DNA from: Holophagales bacterium
GTDB lineage: Bacteria; Acidobacteriota; Thermoanaerobaculia; UBA5066
Length of the DNA stretch: 64,000 nucleotides
Direction: 5' to 3'
Assembly (NCBI GenBank): GCA_016719485.1
Contig: JADJZB010000031.1
Location: 124,001-188,000 of the forward strand
In this document: in pieces, positions 8,938-17,008 of the stretch
Position numbering within the stretch: position 1 is the first letter of the stretch
Layout: each line of letters opens with the position of its first letter
Program-made: the position numbers and the translations under genes
Notes under the pieces: generated by a model
Databases searched by the model: none
Told to the model about the DNA's origin: nothing
What the model saw: only the letters and a program-made list of their open reading frames with translations

Positions 8938-11633
8938 GCCTTTCGCCTGGAACCCGGCTCGGAAGCTACGAGATCACCGGCCCGCTCGGCGAGGGCGGGA
9001 TGGGCGTCGTCTACCGGGCGACCGACAGCAAGCTGAAGCGCGAGGTCGCGATCAAGGTCCTGCCCGAGGCGTTCGCCGCCGACGCCGAACGCCTCGCGCG
9101 CTTCGAGCGCGAAGCGCAGCTCCTCGCCCAGCTCCAGCACCCCAACATCGCCTCGATCTACGGCCTCGAGGAGTCCGGCGGCGTCCGCGCCCTCGTCCTG
9201 GAGCTCGTCGAGGGCGAAGACCTTTCCGAGCGGCTGAAGCGCGGGGCCCTCCCTCTCGAAGAGGCTCTCGCCATCGCCCGGCAGATCGCCGAGGCGCTCG
9301 AGGAGGCGCACGAGAAGGGGATCGTCCACCGCGACCTGAAGCCCGGCAACGTCAAGCTCACGCCGGACGGCAAGGTCAAGGTCCTCGACTTCGGCCTCGC
9401 CAAGGCGATGGACGCGCCGCCGGGGTCCGCCTCCGCGGTCGACCTCGCCCGCTCGCCCACGCTCATGAACTCGCCGACGATGACGGCCGCCCACGGAACG
9501 CAGCTCGGCGTCATCCTCGGCACCGCGGCCTACATGAGCCCCGAGCAGGCGCGGGGCGGCACGGTCGACAAGCGCGCCGACATCTGGGCGTTCGGCGTCG
9601 TCCTCCACGAGATGCTGACCGGCCGTCAGCTCTTCGCGGCCGACACGGTCAGCGACACGCTCGCCGGCGTTCTCAAGAGCGAGATCGACCTCGCGAAGCT
9701 GCCGCCCGCGACACCTCCGGCGCTTCAGCTCCTTCTCCGCCGCTGCCTCGAGCGCAATCCGAAGAGCCGCCTTCGCGACGTCGGCGAGGCGCGGCTCGCG
9801 CTTGCCACGATCGAAGCCGGCGACGCCGGGGAGGCGCGCGTCGCCCCGGCGATTCCGGCACGAGGGAGACGGCGCGAGGTCGTCGCCTGGGGCCTTCTGG
9901 CAGCCGCCCTCGTCGCTCTCGTCGCGACGCTCGGTTTCGCGAGGGCCACGGAGGAATCCCCGCGCGTCGTCCGCTCGTCGCTCCTCCCGCCGGAGAAGGC
10001 GAGCTTCGACCACGAGTCGGGCGCGATGGCCCTCTCGCCCGACGGACGCCGGATCGCGTTCGTCGCCCGGACGGACGACGGGAAGAGAATGCTCTGGGTC
10101 CGGTCGCTCGACGCCCTCTCGGCCCAGCCGCTCGCGGGGACCGAGAACGCGACGTTTCCCTTCTGGTCGCCGGACAGCCGTTTCCTCGGCTTCTTCTCCG
10201 TCGGGAAGCTCCGGAAGATCGACGCGAACGGCGGCCCGTCCCAGGTGCTCTGCCCGGCGGCATCCGGCCGCGGAGGCGCGTGGACCCGCGACGGGACGAT
10301 CCTCTTCACCCCCACCGCGACCGATCCGATCTTCCGCGTGCCGGCGGCGGGCGGGACCGCCGCAGCGGTCACGACGCTCGACACGACGGGCGGCGAGACG
10401 TCCCACCGGTTCCCGGAGATCCTGCCCGACGGAGACCGCTTCCTCTTCCTGGTCGAAGCGGTCGAGAAGCCAGACGACCCGGCCTCAGGCTTCGCCCTCT
10501 GGGCCGGGTCGCTGGCGTCGAAGGAGCGGACGCGCCTGCTTGCGACCAACTCGTCCGCCCGCTACTCGAAGACCGGGCACCTCCTCTTCCTCCGGGACCG
10601 GACGCTCGTCGCTCAGGTGTTCGACGCGACCTCGATGAAGATCGAGGGCGAGGCGGTCCCCGTCGCGGAGGGACTCGCGCGCACGATTCGCTGGGAGACG
10701 ATGTTCAGCCTCTCCGACACCGGCCTCCTCGCCTTCCAGTCGCGGTCCGGCGGGGACGTCTCCCACCTGGTCCTCCTCGGTCGCGACGGCCGCGAGCTCG
10801 GCAAGGTCGGGAAGCCGGCCGACTACCGGGACCTCGCGCTGTCTCACGACGGCCGACGGGTTGCCGTGGCGGTGCCCGACGCGACGACCCAGAAGTCCGA
10901 CATCTGGCTCCTCGACCGGGAGCGGGGCACCTCGACGCGCCTGACGTTCGACCCCGAGGAGGACAACTCCCCCGTGTGGTCCCCGGACGATCGTTACGTC
11001 TACTTCTTCTCTCGGCGGCAGGGAGGGGGCGACGTCTTCCGGAAGCTGAGCTCCGGTATCGGAGCCGACGAGCTCGTTTTCGCCGATGCGGAGATGACCC
11101 TGCTGAGGAGCCTGACCGGCGACGGGACGAGGGCTGCTCTGATGACCCGCGCGGTCTCGACGAAGACCGTCTGGGACATCCAGCTCCTGAACCTCGCCGA
11201 CAAGAAGGCGACCCTCCTCCTCCAGACGCCGTTCTCGGAGGGCAACCCGTTGCTGACGCGCGACGGGAAGTGGATGGCGTACCAGGCGAACGACTCCGGG
11301 AAGTTCGAGGTCTACGTGCAGCGCCTCGACGGCGAGGGCGGGAAGTGGCAGATCTCCTCGGACGGAGGTACGAGAGCCCGCTGGAGCCGCGGTGAGAAGG
11401 AGCTCGTCTTTCAGACGCCCGACAACAAGCTCCTGGCCGTCGACGTCGAGCTCGGGCCGACGTTCTCGGCGTCGGTCCCTCGACCCTTCCTGGACCTCGG
11501 GATCCGGCAGAACGCGGGCTACCAGTACGACGTCTCGGGTGACGGCTCGCTCGTTCTCGTGAACCGCGCGATCGTCCAGGAGGCGGCGCCCGTGACGCTC
11601 GTCCAGAACTGGACGGAGGCGCTTGGGCGATGA
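8934..11633 (+). CDS. Ser/Thr protein kinase with PD40 sensor
   Basis: ATG 8934 overlaps the upstream stop as ATGA and gives the family start MSLSPGTRLGSYEI, for 899 residues; an open frame further upstream has no kinase-like content. Lys41, Asp134 and DFG 152-154 are present; the catalytic loop reads HRDLKPGNVK, with Gly where most paralogues have Ala. The membrane helix is near 317-336. The sensor belongs to the commonest type in this window, with the elements FPFWSPDSRFLGFF, SHRFPEILPDG and GHLLFLRDRTLVAQVFD, ending LVQNWTEALGR. Confidence 0.92.
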   Translation: MSLSPGTRLGSYEITGPLGEGGMGVVYRATDSKLKREVAIKVLPEAFAADAERLARFEREAQLLAQLQHPNIASIYGLEESGGVRALVLELVEGEDLSERLKRGALPLEEALAIARQIAEALEEAHEKGIVHRDLKPGNVKLTPDGKVKVLDFGLAKAMDAPPGSASAVDLARSPTLMNSPTMTAAHGTQLGVILGTAAYMSPEQARGGTVDKRADIWAFGVVLHEMLTGRQLFAADTVSDTLAGVLKSEIDLAKLPPATPPALQLLLRRCLERNPKSRLRDVGEARLALATIEAGDAGEARVAPAIPARGRRREVVAWGLLAAALVALVATLGFARATEESPRVVRSSLLPPEKASFDHESGAMALSPDGRRIAFVARTDDGKRMLWVRSLDALSAQPLAGTENATFPFWSPDSRFLGFFSVGKLRKIDANGGPSQVLCPAASGRGGAWTRDGTILFTPTATDPIFRVPAAGGTAAAVTTLDTTGGETSHRFPEILPDGDRFLFLVEAVEKPDDPASGFALWAGSLASKERTRLLATNSSARYSKTGHLLFLRDRTLVAQVFDATSMKIEGEAVPVAEGLARTIRWETMFSLSDTGLLAFQSRSGGDVSHLVLLGRDGRELGKVGKPADYRDLALSHDGRRVAVAVPDATTQKSDIWLLDRERGTSTRLTFDPEEDNSPVWSPDDRYVYFFSRRQGGGDVFRKLSSGIGADELVFADAEMTLLRSLTGDGTRAALMTRAVSTKTVWDIQLLNLADKKATLLLQTPFSEGNPLLTRDGKWMAYQANDSGKFEVYVQRLDGEGGKWQISSDGGTRARWSRGEKELVFQTPDNKLLAVDVELGPTFSASVPRPFLDLGIRQNAGYQYDVSGDGSLVLVNRAIVQEAAPVTLVQNWTEALGR

Positions 11634-14335
11634 GCCTCTCGCCCGGCTCCCATCTCGGACCGTACGAGATCAACGCCCCGCTCGGCGAGGGTGGGATGGG
11701 CGTCGTCTACCGGGCGACCGATTCGAAGCTGAAGCGCCAGGTCGCGATCAAGGTCCTCCCCGAAGCGTTCGCCGCGGACGCGGACCGCCTCGCCCGCTTC
11801 GAGCGCGAGGCGCAGGTCCTGGCCCAGCTCCAGCACCCCAACATCGCCTCGATCTACGGCCTCGAGGAGTCGAGCGGCGTCCGCGCCCTCGTCATGGAGC
11901 TCGTCGAAGGCGAAGACCTCGCCGAGCGGCTGAAGCGCGGACCGCTCCCTCTCGACGAGGCCTTGGCCGTCGCCCGCCAGATTGCCGACGCTCTCGAAAC
12001 CGCGCACGAGAAGGGCATCGTCCACCGCGACCTCAAGCCCGCAAACGTAAAGCTCACGCCCGAGGGGAAGGTCAAGGTCCTGGACTTCGGCCTCGCCAAG
12101 GCGATGGACCCGGCCGCGGGCAGCGCCTCCGCGGCCGACCTCGCCCGCTCGCCGACGCTCATGAACTCGCCGACGATGACCGCCGTGCAGGGGACCCAGC
12201 TCGGCGTGATCCTCGGCACGGCGGCCTACATGTCGCCCGAGCAGGCGCGCGGCGGCGCGGTCGACAAGCGCGCCGACGTCTGGGCGTTCGGCGTCGTCCT
12301 CCACGAGATGCTCACGGGCCGTCCGCTCTTCGCGGCCGCCACCGTGACCGACACGCTCGCCGGAGTGCTCAAGACCGAGATCGACTACCGCGGCCTTTCG
12401 GCCGAAACGCCGCCGCCGATCCGGCGCCTTCTCGCCCGCTGCCTCGAGAGGGACTCGCGCCGCCGGCTGCGCGACATCGGCGAGGCCCGGGTCGTCCTCG
12501 AAGCGCCGCTCGAGGTCGAAGCGGGCCCTGCCGCGCCGCCGGCCGCGGCGCGATCCTCGCGCGCGGCCCGTCTCGGCTGGGCGATCGCCGCCCTTCTCGC
12601 CATCGCCGCCGCCGCGCTCGCGTTCCGCGCCTTCGCGCCCGTCCTTCGCCCGCCCCTCCTCCGGTTCGCGATCTCGACGGCCTCCGGCGCGTCGATCGTG
12701 GCCGGCGCGGGGAACTCGGCGATCTCCCCCGACGGACGGCGGGTCATCTTCGTCGGCAGCGCCAGCGAGGGGGGGCAGGGCCTCTGGCTCCAGGAGCTCG
12801 ACCAGGTCCGCGCGCGCTACCTCGCCGGCACCGAGGGCGCCACGTACCCCTTCTGGGCGCCCGACAGCCGGAGGATCGGCTTCTTCGCCAAGGGCAAGCT
12901 GCGCAAGGTCTCGATCGGCGACGGGCGGGTCGAGGTGATCTGCGACGCCCTCGAGGGCCGTGGCGGGAGCTGGGGACGCGCCGGGACCATCGTCTTCGCG
13001 CCCGCCGTCACCGGCGGGCTCTCCGCGGTTTCGGAAGGCGGAGGCTCGCCGAAGCCGGCGACCCGGATCGAGAACGCGGAGGAGGAAATCTCCCACCGCT
13101 TCCCCTCCTTCCTCCCTGACGGCAGGAAGTTCCTCTACATCGCCGATCCCGGCGCCGACAGTGACCAGGGGCGCGTCTACCTCGCGTCGCTCGATGGGGG
13201 CGACAGGCGCCTCCTCCTCCGGACGCGCCGCGCGCCGGTCTACGCCGCGCCCGGGTACCTGATCCACGCGACGGACGAACGCCTCGTCGCCCAGGCGTTC
13301 GACCCGAAGACGGGCGAGCTCCACGGCGAGCCGATCCGGCTCGAGGAGGCCACGCCCTCCTACGTCAACACGCAGGACCGCGTCGCCTCCGTCTCCGACT
13401 CGGGGGCGCTCCTCGTGCCGACCGTCGGGATGGCGGGGACAAAGGTCGCCTGGCTCGACCGCCGGGGACGGCTCGTCGGCGAGATCCCGCTCCCGCGGGA
13501 GAACTTCGCCTCCCCCGCCCTCTCTCCCGACGGCCGCCGCCTCGCGATCTACTCGGACGGCCCGAAGGACTCGCAGTCGGACCTCTGGGTCGTCGACCTC
13601 GCGACCGAGCAGGCGAGCCGGCTCACGTTCGCCGCGGGGGTCGAGCGCTTCCCCGTCTGGTCCCCCGACGGTTCCCGCCTCGCCTTCCAGACGAACCGCT
13701 CCGGCGTCTACGACGTCTGGGAACGCCCGTCGACCGGGGGCGGCGCCGAACGCGCCCTTCACGCCTCGCCCACCGCGTGGAAGATCGCCCGCAGCTGGAT
13801 CGGCGACTTTCTCGTGTTCGAGTCGGTCGAGAAGGAGACGGGCTTCGACGTCTGGATCCTCCGGCCCGGCGTCCCCGAAGAGGCCCCTTTCCCCGTGATC
13901 AGCTCGCCCGCGAGCGAGACCGACCCGAGGATCTCCCCGGACGGCCGCTGGCTCGCCTTCGCTTCGAACGAGTCGGGAAGGCAGGAGATCTACGTCGTCT
14001 CGCTCCCCGACGGGAAGACCCGGTACCAGGTGACGACGGAGGGGGCGCGGCATCCCGTCTGGACCAGGGGAGGCCGGGAGCTCTTCTACCTGACGACCAG
14101 CAACTCCGTCGCCGCCGTCCCCGTCACGACCGGATCGACGATTTCGTTCGGCTCCCCGGTGACTCTCTTCCCGCAGCCGCGGCCCAACTGGGGAACCGGA
14201 ACCGACCAGGCGATCTTCGACGTGACCGCCGACGGCAGCCGCGTCGTCGTCCTGGTGCCCGAGAGCGAGGGAAGCCAGACGCTCGTCGTCGTGACCGACT
14301 GGCTGGCGGAGCTGGGCGGGGAGAAGCGCCGGTGA
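11630..14335 (+). CDS. Ser/Thr protein kinase with PD40 sensor
   Basis: A 901-residue protein (MSLSPGSHLGPYEI) whose ATG overlaps the previous stop by 4 nt. Kinase motifs Lys41, Asp134 and DFG 152-154 are intact, and Arg-Gln replaces the usual Arg-Glu just before VAIKVL. The membrane helix near 313-332 is alanine/leucine-rich. Sensor blades include FWAPDSRRIGFFAKGKL, SHRFPSFLPDGRKFLY and SPDGSRLAFQTNRSG; the tail is VVTDWLAELGG. The 3' end overlaps the GTG start of the next kinase (GTGA). Confidence 0.92.
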   Translation: MSLSPGSHLGPYEINAPLGEGGMGVVYRATDSKLKRQVAIKVLPEAFAADADRLARFEREAQVLAQLQHPNIASIYGLEESSGVRALVMELVEGEDLAERLKRGPLPLDEALAVARQIADALETAHEKGIVHRDLKPANVKLTPEGKVKVLDFGLAKAMDPAAGSASAADLARSPTLMNSPTMTAVQGTQLGVILGTAAYMSPEQARGGAVDKRADVWAFGVVLHEMLTGRPLFAAATVTDTLAGVLKTEIDYRGLSAETPPPIRRLLARCLERDSRRRLRDIGEARVVLEAPLEVEAGPAAPPAAARSSRAARLGWAIAALLAIAAAALAFRAFAPVLRPPLLRFAISTASGASIVAGAGNSAISPDGRRVIFVGSASEGGQGLWLQELDQVRARYLAGTEGATYPFWAPDSRRIGFFAKGKLRKVSIGDGRVEVICDALEGRGGSWGRAGTIVFAPAVTGGLSAVSEGGGSPKPATRIENAEEEISHRFPSFLPDGRKFLYIADPGADSDQGRVYLASLDGGDRRLLLRTRRAPVYAAPGYLIHATDERLVAQAFDPKTGELHGEPIRLEEATPSYVNTQDRVASVSDSGALLVPTVGMAGTKVAWLDRRGRLVGEIPLPRENFASPALSPDGRRLAIYSDGPKDSQSDLWVVDLATEQASRLTFAAGVERFPVWSPDGSRLAFQTNRSGVYDVWERPSTGGGAERALHASPTAWKIARSWIGDFLVFESVEKETGFDVWILRPGVPEEAPFPVISSPASETDPRISPDGRWLAFASNESGRQEIYVVSLPDGKTRYQVTTEGARHPVWTRGGRELFYLTTSNSVAAVPVTTGSTISFGSPVTLFPQPRPNWGTGTDQAIFDVTADGSRVVVLVPESEGSQTLVVVTDWLAELGGEKRR

Positions 14336-17007
14336 TCGGGAGCCGGCTCGGGCCGTACGAGATCGTCTCCCTCCTCGGCGCAGGGGGGATGGGCGAGGTG
14401 TATCGCGCGACGGACACGAGGCTCAAGCGCGAGGTCGCCATCAAGGTCCTCCCGGCGCGGTTTGCGGGCGACCCGGAGATGCGACAGCGCTTCGAACGCG
14501 AAGCGCGCGCTGCGGCCACGCTTTCCCACCCCAGGATCTGCGCCATCCACGACGTCGGCTCGCACGAGGGGACCGAGTACCTCGTGATGGAGCTCCTCGA
14601 CGGCGAGTCCCTGGCCGAGAGGCTCTCCCGTGGGCCGCTCCCTCTCGACCAGGTCCTCCGCGTCGGGCAGGAGATCTGCGTGGCGCTGGACGCGGCGCAC
14701 GGGGCCGGAATGGTCCACCGCGACCTGAAGCCGGCCAACGTCATGCTGACGAAGTCCGGCGCCAAGCTCCTCGACTTCGGCCTCGCGAAGCTGAGGGAGA
14801 GGCTCGAGGCCCCGGCCTCCTCCCTGGTCGAGACGCGGCAGGCGGAAGAACCCCTGACCGAGGCCGGTGCGATCCTCGGGACGATCAGCTACATGGCCCC
14901 CGAGCAGCTCGAGGGCCGCCCCGTCGACGCCCGGGTCGACCTTTTCGCGCTCGGCTGCGTCCTCTACGAGATGGCCACGGGGCGAAGGGCCTTTCCGGGA
15001 ACGACGAAGGCCACCGTGATCGCGGCGATCCTCTCGACCGACCCTCCTGCGGTCTCTTCCCTGTCGCCGGGATGCCCGATGGCGCTCGACCGCCTGGTGC
15101 GCGTCTGCCTCGCCCGGGAACCGGAAGCCCGGTGGCAGTCGGCCCACGACGTCGGCCTTCAGCTCGGGGCGATTCAGGAAGGCCCGGCCGTCGCGCCCCC
15201 GACCGTGGCTCCCGGACGGGTCCGCTTCCTTCCCTGGGCCGTCGCTGCTCTCGCCGTTCTCGCCGCGACCGCACTGGGCGTCCACGGGCTCCGTGGCCGC
15301 TCGGTCCCGCGCGGCAACACGGTCGTCCGCTTCTCGGTGCCGCCACCGGCGGGCACGATCTTTCCCGGGAGCTTCGAAGGGCGTGCGTTCGCTCTCTCTC
15401 CCGACGGCCGGGCGCTCGCGTTCATCGCCGCGGGCGCCGACGGCTCCCCCCGGGTCTTCCTGCGGCCGCTCGCGGCCCTCGAGCCCCGCCCTCTGGCCGG
15501 AACCGAGGGCGTCAACTCGATCTTCTGGTCGCCCGACAGCCGTTCCCTCGGCTTCTTCGTGGGCGGCAAGCTGAAACGCCTCGACCCGGCGAGCGGCGAG
15601 GCGGCGGTACCGGTCTGCGACGTGCGCGACGCCACCCACGCCGGGTCGTGGGGCGCCGGCGGACAGATCGTCTTCTCGGCGCTTCAGGGGGACACGATCT
15701 ACGCGGCCTCGACCGGCGGGGGATCCGCCAGGCCCATCCTGCGTGCCGATCCGGCGAAGAAGGAGGCGAGCTTCGCCTGGCCGTCCTTCCTTGCCGACGG
15801 GGTCCGGTTCACCTATCTGGTACATCGGCCCGACGGCTCCAAGGTCCTGATGCTGTTCGATCCGGGCCGGCCTCCAAGGGAGATCGGCCCCATCGCCTCC
15901 GACGCCCAGCTCCTCGAGTCGGGCTTCCTTCTCTTCGTGCGGGAAGGGACTCTCCTCGCCCAGCGATTCGACCCGGACACCGCACGCCTGACCGGCGAGC
16001 CCGTCCCGGTCGCGCCGAACGTCGACTACTTCCTCTCCACGGGGTCCGCCGGATTCTCCGCCTCCCGCGACGGCACGATCGCCACCCACTTCGGCGAGAG
16101 CAGCGACCGCTTCGTCTGGCTCGACCGCCAGGGCCGACCTGGCTCGTCCGTCGTCTCACCGGGCCGGAACATGAGGATGGTCCTCTCGCCCGACGGCGGA
16201 CGCCTCCTGTTCGACCGGACCCGGCCGGGGGTCGGGACCTGGGACGTCTGGATCCTCGACCTCGCGCGCGGAGGCGAGGAGCGGGTGACTTCGGCTCCGG
16301 AAACCGAGATCGCCGGCGCCTGGACGCCGGACGGCCAGGGCATCTTTTACTCCGCGAACCGGGGCCGCAGTCCGCAGCTCGTCCGGCGGGACCTCGAGAC
16401 CGGCCGCGACGAGGATGTGACCCCGCAATCCGGCTTCCAGCAGGCTCAGGCCGTCTCCCCCGACGGCCGCACGCTCGCGTTCCTCGAGCGCTCCCCGACC
16501 CGTTCCGGAAGGTTCGAGGCCTGGACGGTCGCGCTCGACGGAACGGGCCGGCGGAGCGCCCTCCTGCCGTCCACCTTCCGGCAATCCGAGATCCGCTTCT
16601 CTCCCGACGGCAGGTTCGTGGCGCTCGTCTCGGACGAGACCGGGCGCCCCGAGGTCTACGTGACGGCGTTCCCGCCCTCGGGACGGAAAGTCCGGGTCAG
16701 TTCCGACGGCGCCTCGCTCATGCGCTGGTCCCGCGCGAGCGGCGAGATCCTCTACGTCTCGGCCGACCGGAAGATGGTCGCCGTCCCCGTGAAGACCGCT
16801 CCGTCGCTTCAGATCGGAGAGCCCACGACCCTGTTCGACGTGCAGGGGCCCCGGCGGTGGACCGGCTTCGACGTCACGGCCGACGGGCAACGGTTTCTCG
16901 CGATCGTGCCGGAGGTCTCGGGCTTCGAGGCGCCGCTCTCAATCGTGACGGGTTGGTCTCCGGTCGCGGGCGCGAGCGGCGAGGCACCGGCGACGGGCGG
17001 GCGCTGA
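14332..17007 (+). CDS. Ser/Thr protein kinase of a distinct subfamily with PD40 sensor
   Basis: GTG 14332 gives MIGSRLGPYEI and a GTGA overlap with the upstream stop; the protein is 891 residues. Motifs are present (GAGGMG 16-21, Lys38, Asp131 in HRD, DFG 148-150), but the domain is clearly different from its neighbours: HPRICAIHDVGSHEG replaces HPNIASIYGLEES, NVMLTKSG replaces NVKLTPDG, and the SPTLMNSPTMTA insert is absent, replaced by a longer unrelated stretch before GTISYMAPEQ. A membrane helix is near 299-318. The sensor is of the common PD40 type (FWSPDSRSLGFFVGGKL, SFAWPSFLADG), ending IVTGWSPVAG. It looks like a different lineage inserted into the array. Confidence 0.92.
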   Translation: MIGSRLGPYEIVSLLGAGGMGEVYRATDTRLKREVAIKVLPARFAGDPEMRQRFEREARAAATLSHPRICAIHDVGSHEGTEYLVMELLDGESLAERLSRGPLPLDQVLRVGQEICVALDAAHGAGMVHRDLKPANVMLTKSGAKLLDFGLAKLRERLEAPASSLVETRQAEEPLTEAGAILGTISYMAPEQLEGRPVDARVDLFALGCVLYEMATGRRAFPGTTKATVIAAILSTDPPAVSSLSPGCPMALDRLVRVCLAREPEARWQSAHDVGLQLGAIQEGPAVAPPTVAPGRVRFLPWAVAALAVLAATALGVHGLRGRSVPRGNTVVRFSVPPPAGTIFPGSFEGRAFALSPDGRALAFIAAGADGSPRVFLRPLAALEPRPLAGTEGVNSIFWSPDSRSLGFFVGGKLKRLDPASGEAAVPVCDVRDATHAGSWGAGGQIVFSALQGDTIYAASTGGGSARPILRADPAKKEASFAWPSFLADGVRFTYLVHRPDGSKVLMLFDPGRPPREIGPIASDAQLLESGFLLFVREGTLLAQRFDPDTARLTGEPVPVAPNVDYFLSTGSAGFSASRDGTIATHFGESSDRFVWLDRQGRPGSSVVSPGRNMRMVLSPDGGRLLFDRTRPGVGTWDVWILDLARGGEERVTSAPETEIAGAWTPDGQGIFYSANRGRSPQLVRRDLETGRDEDVTPQSGFQQAQAVSPDGRTLAFLERSPTRSGRFEAWTVALDGTGRRSALLPSTFRQSEIRFSPDGRFVALVSDETGRPEVYVTAFPPSGRKVRVSSDGASLMRWSRASGEILYVSADRKMVAVPVKTAPSLQIGEPTTLFDVQGPRRWTGFDVTADGQRFLAIVPEVSGFEAPLSIVTGWSPVAGASGEAPATGGR

Positions 17008-17008
17008 G

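Noticed and set aside
3428..14053. Very long minus-strand open frames opposite the kinase array (roughly 3428-6124, 6157-8769, 8559-10406 and 11519-14053)
   Set aside because: They are mirror images of conserved plus-strand kinase codons in GC-rich DNA, full of Arg/Gly/Glu/Asp-rich low-complexity text, and show no independent domain, start signal or ribosome-binding site.
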